DNA from: Verticillium longisporum
Taxonomy: Eukaryota > Ascomycota > Sordariomycetes > Glomerellales > Plectosphaerellaceae
Direction of reading: 5' to 3'
NCBI GenBank assembly: GCA_019188255.1
Contig: JAETXT010000015.1
Coordinates: 868,001 to 932,000 of the forward strand
DNA: 64,000 bases
This document shows positions 55,668 through 64,000 of the stretch, piece by piece (position 1 is the stretch's first letter; each line of letters begins with the position of its first letter). The position numbers and the translations under genes were made by a program. The notes beneath the pieces are model-generated. The model did not search any database, had not been told where the DNA came from, and saw only the letters and a program-made list of their open reading frames with translations.

Positions 55668-57445
55668 CTAGATCGTCCCATTTCGAAAGCCAACAGTAGA
55701 TGGAATGATTGGTGCAGGCTTCAAGTCGCTCTTGATATCGGTGCCCAGTCCGAAGGAGCCATCGTCGTTCCAAATTCGCACAATGCCGCGTGGAAAATGA
55801 TGGGCTAAAGAAATGGCGAATCCAGTGAGCTCGCCTAGTTGATCGTCAGCTTGAATGTTTGGCTAGAACTGACGAGCTACGCACCTAGGGCAACCAGTTC
55901 CAGATTTCTGAGAGCTGACGGAGGTAGTCCATATGAGCCCATAGTCAAGGAGACTGTCGGACAAATAATGTATGGCCACCAATTCATCCAGCCAACACTG
56001 CCACGGATGGAATCATGGACCGTGCTAGCTGAAGCAGAGGCTTCTGTCAACTTGTCAAGTATGTCTCCGGCTTTCGAATGAGCTTTCTCTATCATCTCAA
56101 CGTGGTCGTCGTATTTTGTAGCGAGTTTATCCGAAAATCCAAGTAAAGTCTTCAACCCCTGATTCACGTCAATAAAGCGGCTCGATAAATGCCGATATTC
56201 ACCATACTTACTTGCTCGAGGCGGTCTTGCTGATGCGCGAGGGCAGCAGCCTGAGATTTTGATGCCGTCTACAACATAATAAGTCATGAGTCTTGGGTGT
56301 TGGGGGCCACATACAATATGCTCTTGAAGGGAGTTTGTCGAGGTGATGAGCCCTTCAAGCACTGCAGAAACGGACGACTCGAGATCGGTATACTTTTGCA
56401 TGGTCTCAATAGCACGATCATGAGAAGTCGAGCTATCGGCATTGCTTTGCAGGACTGTCTCAATCAGGACTGATATCAGTTGCTGAAGAGTATTGGCGTC
56501 CCGTAGGCCGTTCTGGATCGAAGAAGTCGTGTCCTATGAGTGTTAGCTTGACCCTACCCGCACATCATTGTGAGTATCGACCTACCGTTGCCGTGTGAAA
56601 AACTCTTTCGGACAACATTTGTTCCAGCGCGGTGAGGTCATCTCGAAGACGATTCAGACGCGGTGCCAGGTGATCCAGATTGAGGTGAGCATTATCTAAC
56701 TTGTCGTTGATGGATCGCAGATGTTTCTCCAGCTCGGCTTCAACACCATGAGTGAGCCTAGAGAGCACTCCAGTCAACCGTTTGTATAACTCCACGTTTT
56801 GCGCTAGATATTGTTAGTACAAACAATAGGGAATACCAAGCATGAGAACGTACCTTTCTCATTGTCAGCGCGAGCGGCCTCGCAGAATCTCAGAGCCTTG
56901 TGGCGGTAGCTGACCCAAGTGTTCCACGCAGAATCTGACTTGGCCAGTGCAGTGAGGCAGGAGTCGATCTCTCGCGTTGAGACATGAAGGTTCGTCTTGT
57001 CGAATTCTGGAAGGTTGAGTAGGACGGTCTCTTGAAATCTGAAGCAATCAGACGGAATGGAAAAGCTACCCCGTTCAAGATCGCAAATGGCCAAACTGGC
57101 GGCGTAGGAATCGACAAAGTCACGAACCTGACGACCACTGTCGATCAACACGGTGGCATCGTCTTTGCCGTCGAGGAGTTGACAGTTGTTGACAAGGAGA
57201 CGAGCTGCGACCCGGTGACAAAGAGGCTGGGTCTCGAGTTCTTGCAGCTCACGCAAGGCCACAGCGTACATACTTGGCAGGGGTACGTCCTTCTCCATAC
57301 CAAATGCGGAACTCAGGGTTGTATCCCCTAGGAAGCCTCCCGGTGCTGACCGTTTCGTTTGGATGCCCCAAGAGAGCGCTGAAATATGCTGGCACCAGGC
57401 TGCGAGGACCAAGACTACGAGATGAGAACCTGAAAAGAGTCGCAT
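55668..57445 (-). CDS. KAR5: Nuclear fusion protein KAR5
   Basis: Endoplasmic reticulum/nuclear-envelope protein needed for nuclear membrane fusion in karyogamy (KAR5 in budding yeast, Tht1 in fission yeast). Six exons: 57445-56855, 56803-56586, 56533-56315, 56268-56212, 56159-55885 and 55834-55668, with introns of 51, 52, 46, 52 and 50 nt; 508 residues in one frame. The signal peptide is [20 protein letters not shown]. The N-terminal domain carries the conserved Cys-containing blocks [38 protein letters not shown] and [15 protein letters not shown] helical, coiled-coil-like region follows ([16 protein letters not shown]). Near the C-terminus, hydrophobic segments begin with [18 protein letters not shown]. 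The fifth intron ends the obvious open frame; the last exon ([17 protein letters not shown] and on) was placed by splice signals and frame and is less certain. Confidence 0.85.
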
Positions 57446-60400
57446 CGTATCTTGGTTCCCCAGTCCTGGAGCCGTGTTGGGATTTGCCTTTGAAGCTGTG
57501 AGCTGCGTAAAAGATGTAGTTGCAAAACTGCAGGTGCTGGGAGAGGTATGGCAACGTTGAGCAGAGAGCTTGCTTCCGAGACTTCGTCGTTCAAGGAGTG
57601 GACAGGGGGACACAAGTCCTGGATATCTGGCCACTACTTGTACTTAATGTAGGTATCTACCTACCTAGGCAGGTAAGTGTTTGGGGCAACTAATTTGTGC
57701 TTCTGCGGAAATACCTTAGTGCCAGAGCTCTGGGGCAGGAGCAGCTTTGAGGAGGAGCTTTAAGGCAGGAGCACATCAATGTTCTTTAGGCAGGTACCTT
57801 GCTCGAGGTAGGGCAGGAGGTCTGCGAAGAGACTTCCAGCCAGCAGCCGCGTAAAAATCGTCTGAAGAGGCAACGGCGGGCCTGCAAGCTTCATCTAAAG
57901 TAAGGTAGACAGCAAGTATGTCAGTGCACATCAAACTCAAGCCTGCATCTTGCCCTTCATACTGAACCTCATTTGCGCCCGAAGCTGTTGCAGACTGATC
58001 TATAAGCAATGGTCAACAGAGCATTGCCATGTGAACCCCCTCGTTTCATTCATGGTGTACTGAGCGAAGCGTGCCCCCGGTTTCAGGAAGTTGGCGTTGG
58101 AAATGTGCTGAAGTTGCTATACATCGGGGCTAAAGACGTGGTGCAGAGAAATACACTGAACACGTTCGCTAACACCAAAATGACGCTGATTCACTCTACA
58201 AACCACCGTACGAAGCAATGCCGTAGAGACACACGAGGCCAAGGGTGTCAAGCAGCACCCTCCCCTCACATGATTTGCCGAAGAGCCAGCAAGAAGCTGA
58301 TTGGGGCTATGATCTTGCAAAACCCCTCCTCTCAAAGACGTGGCTGCGTGGACATTGATTAAGACGTCACAGCACATGACATATCAGGTCCGAACGCCGC
58401 GGCTGCACACCCTTTCAGTTGTTCAACAGCCCATAGCAGGTCTTGACAGCGCTGAATCACCCTTGCATTTGGACCGGACCCGAGCGGGGAGCTCGGCTTG
58501 TATGCAGAAGGAGATGACAGGTCTTCCGTGTGGACGCATGCGACATGTGTGGCAGCCATCTTGTGGTTGCATGGCGTGGGCATCGTGTATGCAACGAGGT
58601 TGGCGACATGGCATGGTGACACGAAAAATTGAGGTCTTTGAATCTCGACAGTACATATCGATTGGAAGCATGTAATAAGGAGACGCACTGGACTCTTCTG
58701 ACGCGAATGAGCAGGTGTGTCGTGCTGGAGCGAAGTATTGCGTGTAGAGCAAAAGCAAAGGGTTGGTAGACGCTGCGGGGCGAGGCGGGGTTTCGGGGGT
58801 TCTGACAGCTCACAAGACCGGCCGATGTCGAGCCCCCCCCACGGCGTGATCAAGCCCCTCTCCTTGACAGTGACTCGAAGGAGGTCGGGATTCCTTGTTT
58901 TCCTTCGGATCGCGAGCTTCAGCTAAAGACGTCTGATACTGATACGGCTGTCGAAAATTCACAGCTTGAATCATGAGTTGTGAGACATGAAGTAGCTGCG
59001 AGGGCCCTGACCTTGCACATGGAGCAGACACAACGGACCAGACTGTGGCTGACCTCGACACCGCATTAGCCTCGCTGATGATACTGCACAGAACTTGTTC
59101 CTCAATCGTTATTTTCTGTTTCGTATGTGTAACGAAAATCAATCCTGACCTAGACTAGTGCTACATGCCACGAGAAAACGACACGATAGGGAGCTGGCTC
59201 CCTAGCGTGACGGGGTTGCACAGCACCCACGTTCTCGGCAGCCTGCATGCCTTCTGGCTCCATGTATAGAAACCTTTGGGGGGGTATTCTAGGTCTGACT
59301 GATAGCACTGAAGAGATGGATGATCTGCCCTTAGCCCGCCTCCCCGCCTTCGCTCAACATATATCTACCCCCGAGCCCCCGCTACTGAGCCGGAGCTATC
59401 GTTGACAATGGAAGATGTGAACTGATAGCCCCCCAGGCCATAGCTGCGATTCCAGTCACAACCCCTCCTCGCTGTTACTAGACAGCTGTGACTTCTAGGT
59501 CCGGAGCGGGTGCACGACAACGATACAGTTCTGTCGGGAGAAGATAAGTTATCAACGTTCATAACTCCTGAGCCTCATGTTAGAGACTGTATGTCCTTTG
59601 AGTAATACCGGTAAGAGCGCATTTTGCTTGCAAACGAAGCTAAATTCTGCTTGCATGTTTCTTGTCTTGGCTCACCCGACGGCTCACACGAGACAGGCCA
59701 TAGTTTTCCGCACATACTGCTCTTTATCGATACTTTCAGTACTCGAACACCAATAGCAACCGGGGAGGATCTGTATAATGTGTATCCAGGTCGACAAAAT
59801 GTGGGAGTGTGGCCATACGGGCTTTTATAACCTCAAGTGGTGCCACCAGATCGGCTGTCGGGGACCAAGTCCGAAGCATGACCTCGTGGCAGCGACTGGG
59901 AAGTGCGTCGACTGTGCGAGTCGATCTAAGGACCCGAATCCTCGTGGATGAGCCTAGACGATATTCTCAACAGGCTAGTGTGAAGGATCGAGCCAGTGCA
60001 AGGAGAAAGGAGCCATATGTCTCAGCAATTGTCAAGAGCAGGACTAAAACGCTTGAACCGAGTTGTACACTGGGTCTAAGATATCATAAAATCGGGACAT
60101 ATATGTTTCCTCGTTGCCCCGTGATGATTGTGTACCATCAGAGCTCTGAATTGGAAAGTTGTCGTGGTGTAAACAGGCGACGGATGCAAGTGAGCGAAAG
60201 GTATCTATGCGTCGCATTGTGCGTGCCCTGAGGAAGCACATCTAACATCTAGCACATCTAGCACGTGGCAAAGAACAAACCCTGTGCTGGTCCTCAGCCT
60301 TCCACTTCAGGCCTGGCCCGCTGTCAAATGCCACTGGCCGAGGATCTTCAGGGGACTAATCACCTAGAACGCTCCCCGGGGCCTCCCCCGGTGGGCGAGC

Positions 60401-61452
60401 TGGGGGCGGAACGTCGGGAAGTGACTCCCTGCAAGGCGTGGTGGGGACCATGTTGCGATGAGTCAGCTGCAAGGCTAAGGCCGCTAACGCCCCGTAGCGG
60501 GGCCTCGGGCTCGTCATCCAACCATGAAGCTCACCTGCGGTCCTCGGCGTCGGATCGCACGACTCCCTCTTCAGCCTTGAGTATCATGCGATTGTCGACA
60601 GGAAGTGCTCGATTTACGTCAGGGGCAACCAAAATCTTCGGCTTAGCGGGAACGTCTCCCTGAGAAGGTCAGGCCATCATCTGGCCTGTCGAATCTCGCC
60701 TCCGGAACCTCATTGGTCTTCCGGCTTTCTTGCCTTGCCCTCCTCGCTCCCCCTGACCCGAATGAACTAAAGTGACATTTGCGACTCACCATTCCCTCCC
60801 GTATCCATTCCGCAACCTGCTAGTAGCATTCGCAAGCGAAACCCGGCGACCACCCGCTTCGTCAGTCTCAACTAAATATCTTTTTGCGCTTGTTGAAAGC
60901 TTGCTAATAAACAGCTTGGTGCGTATTTGTGCTCTCTCTTTTCCCAATTCCTATGTCTGGTCATATTTCCCCACCATCATCCATTCACACCACCTGGCGT
61001 AACCAACCTACCTACCTTACCTTGCTTGCTCGCGACACCTCTCATTGCCTTGCTGTCGCCTCGTTGCTGCTTCAAATCCCGAATCAATTGACGACCACTG
61101 CTGATTTTCTGCAAGCCTGCGAACTCCTCCGCATTGTCTGCTCCCATCATCGCAACGCCGAGTCGGTGCGATACCCGCCATTCCGACCTCTTTCCCGCAC
61201 AAGGACCACACAGCGCCCTGGAACCGCCCTTCGCCAAGCAGCAACATCACGAAAGTCTGGAGACGACACCAAAGCCCGTGCCGAGTGATGCTGCAAGCCT
61301 AGCAAACAAGTCTTCGCCGCGAACATTCCTCAACATTGGCTACAACCCCGCCAGCACCGCCGAGTTCCCTTCGTGTTCGCATATACAAGGCCAGCCGATT
61401 CCTAGATCGTACGACCCCTCGAAGCTTCGGGGGTCGACATGCTGGTGCTGTG
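57446..61452. other. 4-kb gene-poor region
   Basis: No convincing coding sequence. It contains TACCT/AGGTA-type palindromes (around 57650-57680 and 57783-57805), a GC-rich stretch at 60370-60520 with a perfect hairpin (GCCCCG-TAG-CGGGGC at 60489-60503), and a short CATCTAGCA repeat near 60240-60262. The last ~600 bases before the bHLH gene are CT-rich and may be its long leader, since the frame there is partly open without an ATG. No tRNA or rRNA gene was recognised. Confidence 0.5.
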
Positions 61453-63039
61453 ATGGACCCCGACTTTCTCAAAAACCTGGAATATTTCGCCACACCCAAC
61501 AATCAAACATCCACCATCCCCGACCAGGCCGGCGAATCGTCCACTGCAGCTGCCACTCGCAATGAGACCGACGCTGCCTTCTGGGATGCGCTCGCGCGAG
61601 GCGAGCCATCCTTGACCGGGTCGTCTTCCAATCCGCCTTCCGCATCAGTGCCCTCTTTTGCGCAGACCTCCACAGCGCCGACGAACCTCTCGTACCGGCC
61701 CGTGCTGGGCCAGGCCAATAATAAACGACCGGGGCCTGGGCTTTCAAGGACAACACAAAATATAACGAGCCCACGAAGAAAGGAAGGGCACGAGAAGAAG
61801 AGGACCAAAATGGACCCGGATGCGGCAGCCCTAGAGTCGGTTGACTACTGGATTCAATTTGACGATGATGACGCAGACAACAACCTGGGTGGTAGTTTTG
61901 AAATCGACTTTACAAAACGGGCCACTAATCCTTCGCATTTCCGCAGGTAGGCAGGCGGCGCGACGTGTCGGAACTTTTGCAGGTGGCACAGACTGACTTG
62001 CGACAGACCACCAGCGCGGCTCAATCCCTTGCCTACGACACCAGGGTTGGGCACCGGCCTTTATGCAAACCCAACGTTCAGAGAGGATGACTTTCTCGAC
62101 GATGGCGCCCTCGACAATGCGCTGTCTGAGGATGAGGACTTTCTCGACAACATGAATTTGGGCGAGCAGCTTTCAAACATTGAAACTCAGCCCCCATCAG
62201 AAGTGCCGCCTCGAGAGGGACTCTACTCAACACCATTGAGCTGGGAGAAACCAGCCCCCGGCCTCAGAATGAACCCGCTTTTTGGCCTCGGTGCGCCTAT
62301 GCTGGACCCCGAGCAAAGACGATTGCTCGCCATTGCCCTCAACGCAGGAGGATCCGCCAACAACATTGCCTCCGGCTTCGGGTTTGGCATGGGAGGTGAC
62401 ATAGGATCGGAGTACTCGAGCATGGGCCACATGGGGTCGAGTGCTGCGACAGCAAGCCTCAGCGAGATCTCAAAGGCAGCCGGCGACGAGCCGACAAAGT
62501 CCAAGGGCAAAGGGAAGGAGAAGGAGGGTGAGGCACCGAAGCCTGCGAAACAAACGAAGGCACAGAAAGCACAAGCCGCCAAAGCCGCCGCTGCCGCAGA
62601 GGCGGCAAATGAAAAGGGGAAACTGGGGGACCGGACCGCGCACAATGATATTGAGAGGAAATATCGCACAAATCTCAAGGACAAAATTGCGGAGCTCCGA
62701 GATGCGGTACCATCTCTGAAGTCCATGCCTGATGAGGGCGACGAAGACGACGATGACAGCCAGACACGGGGAGCGCCCAAAGTCAGCAAGGTATGGCGTC
62801 CCTGCTCCAGCATGTGCTATTCTTTTTGCGGTTCTGACTGTGTTTAGGGAACCGTTCTACTGAAAGCGACGGAATATATTCACCATCTCGAGAAGAGAAA
62901 CCAGGCAATCATGAAGGAGCACCAAGAGCTCGCTCGCCGGCTGCAAGCATTCGAGCAACTGTTGACGGCGACCGCTCGACAACCGTTCCCAATGCCGACT
63001 TACAGCAGGACCATGTTTGATCCCCGCGGATTCTGTTAG
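61453..63039 (+). CDS. SREBP-type bHLH transcription factor without membrane anchor
   Basis: Nuclear DNA-binding protein. Three exons, 61453-61946, 62007-62790 and 62848-63039, with introns of 60 and 57 nt; 489 residues. It starts MDPDFLKNLEYFATP; the frame upstream is open but has only a TTG. The basic region and first helix are RTAHNDIERKYRTNLKDKIA (from about residue 374), with the Tyr that marks SREBP-type bHLH proteins. An acidic loop (EGDEDDDDSQ) separates it from the second helix, GTVLLKATEYIHHLEKRN, encoded by exon 3, which runs into a short leucine-zipper-like tail. An Ala/Lys-rich stretch (AQKAQAAKAAAAAEAANEKG) precedes the basic region. No transmembrane segment is present, as in fungal SrbB-type rather than SREBP/SrbA-type proteins. 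Targets cannot be inferred. Confidence 0.9.
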
Positions 63040-63516
63040 AACTTACCCTTATTCGTCACGACCTTTCACGGCCAATTTGTACATCATCTGCTGCTTGCAG
63101 TAGCCATATAATGAATGAACTGGAGTTTATTGGGTTGGATTACCAACGAAGACATGCATCGGTGCTGGGGGGCGAGAACCTGACCTCATTCTTCTGAAAG
63201 CCACGGCCTGACCAAAGGCCAGAGAGAGAGAGAGAGAGAGATCACATTAGATGAGCATGGGCTTTGAAACGGCGTTTACATGTTGCATTCAGGGCGATGT
63301 TGTTGAGCATCTGCAGCCGAAAGAGAACAGTTTCCAGCATCACGAGAGCAAAACCGATGCGATTATATTATTGTCGCGGCAATATACTGAGCCAACCGGA
63401 GCCTTGCTACTTCCCGCAGCGTGCCGTGCATGTCCTGACGATAGATGGCAAGTCAAACCCGTCGTAAGTATGGTGATGTACAGGTCATGTTACATGTAGT
63501 CCAGGCGAGGCCGGGC
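63040..63516. other. Convergent intergenic region
   Basis: 477 bases between the bHLH gene stop and the aminopeptidase stop, containing an AG dinucleotide repeat at 63221-63240. Nothing else recognised. Confidence 0.5.
63221..63240. repeat. (AG)10 microsatellite
   Basis: Ten perfect AG units between two convergent genes, likely variable between strains. Confidence 0.9.
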
Positions 63517-64000
63517 TCAATCCCGTAGCGCCTCAATGTCAGCCACCTCCTTGACGGCCTCGGTTGTCAGGATAAAAGGCGACGATGCGTCCACGCAAAT
63601 GCTGTCCTCGATCCGCACACCGAGGCCCCTGAAGTGCTTGGGCCAGCGCTCGTCGTCCGGCACGTACACGCCGGGCTCGACCGTGACGCAGTGGCCCGAC
63701 TTGAGCGGCACGCGGCGGCCGTAGCCCGGACGTCGTGCACGTCGAGGCCAATGTAGTGGCCGACGTGGTGGGGAAGAGGCGGTCGACGTCGCGGTGGGCA
63801 ATATCGAAGCCGAGGCTCTTGAGCTCCTCGTGCAGGCCGCGGTAGGTGTGGTCGTGGATGTCGTCGAGGGTCAGCCTCGCGTCCTCGCGGCACTGGGCGA
63901 CGCTGGCGCGCTGGACCCTGAGCACGGCCTCGTAGAGATCCCTCTGCGACGGAGTGAACTTGCAGTCGAGGGGCCAGGTACGGGTAATGTCTGTGATGTA
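63517..64000 (-). CDS. Xaa-Pro aminopeptidase (M24B), partial, frameshifted
   Basis: Removes N-terminal residues before proline; the gene runs off the window edge, so only the C-terminal ~160 residues are seen. At the edge YITDITRTWPLDCKFTPSQR carries the first metal-ligand Asp. HHVGHYIGLDVHD has the ligand and catalytic His residues, VTVEPGVYVPDDERWPKHFR and GLGVRIEDSI the two Glu ligands, so the dinuclear metal site appears complete. The type resembles aminopeptidase P and the mitochondrial ICP55 group; the missing N-terminus would decide on targeting. Two breaks occur: the G run at 63770-63773 and the C run at 63725-63727 (plus strand) are each one base short. Restoring them joins LFP to HHVGHYIG and VHDV to GYGRRVPLKSGH in one frame. 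Confidence 0.85.

Overview
The window is nuclear DNA of a filamentous ascomycete (Pezizomycotina, most likely a Sordariomycete). The evidence is short 46-85 nt introns with GT..AG ends and CTRAC-type branch sites, compact genes on both strands, and proteins typical of that group: L-galactonate dehydratase of the fungal D-galacturonate pathway, a six-exon beta-tubulin, fungal Rap1, KAR5, SWF1 and a LaeA-like methyltransferase. Species cannot be fixed from the sequence alone.

Layout. 0-1.2 kb: unknown Ser/Pro-rich protein (-). 3.2-4.7 kb: lgd1 (+), followed by four copies of a ~31-bp repeat mixed with palindromes. 5.6-7.5 kb: membrane protein with a spermidine-synthase-like domain (+). 7.7-8.5 kb: FMN-binding split-barrel protein (-). 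8.9-9.0 kb: a MITE-like inverted repeat. 9.8-16.7 kb: a very large gene (+) with an N-terminal multi-pass membrane domain and a long tail carrying repeated Leu-Trp motifs. 18.1-21.5 kb: large unknown protein (-). 21.5-27.0 kb: gene-poor. 27.0-29.4 kb: GCN20-type ABCF protein (+). 30.1-31.9 kb: tub2 (+). 32.4-33.3 kb: mitochondrial ribosomal protein uL6m (+). 33.6-34.9 kb: 3'(2'),5'-bisphosphate nucleotidase (-). 35.9-37.6 kb: cytochrome P450 (-). 38.1-39.3 kb: LaeA-like methyltransferase (+). 40.7-41.1 kb: FMC1 (+). 41.5-45.2 kb: unknown proline-rich/helical protein interrupted by one in-frame stop (-). 47.5-48.5 kb: AHA1 (+). 48.9-50.3 kb: SWF1 (-). 51.0-54.0 kb: Rap1 (+). 54.1-55.2 kb: carbon-nitrogen hydrolase (-). 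55.7-57.4 kb: KAR5 (-). 57.4-61.5 kb: gene-poor. 61.5-63.0 kb: SREBP-type bHLH factor (+). 63.5 kb to the edge: Xaa-Pro aminopeptidase, partial (-).

The genes are mostly independent housekeeping functions (translation control, cytoskeleton, mitochondrial translation and ATP synthase assembly, Hsp90 cycle, palmitoylation, telomeres, karyogamy). There is no biosynthetic cluster and no mobile element with a coding capacity.

The main caveat is sequence quality. At least eight genes carry -1 or -2 frameshifts, and nearly all sit in short runs of one base that look one or two bases too short. Restoring the run lengths gives full-length reading frames of the expected size. These look like homopolymer errors of the sequencing method rather than decay, so the genes are annotated as CDS with the breaks stated. 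Two lesions do not fit that pattern: an internal deletion in the P450 and a TAA inside the 41.5-45.2 kb gene.
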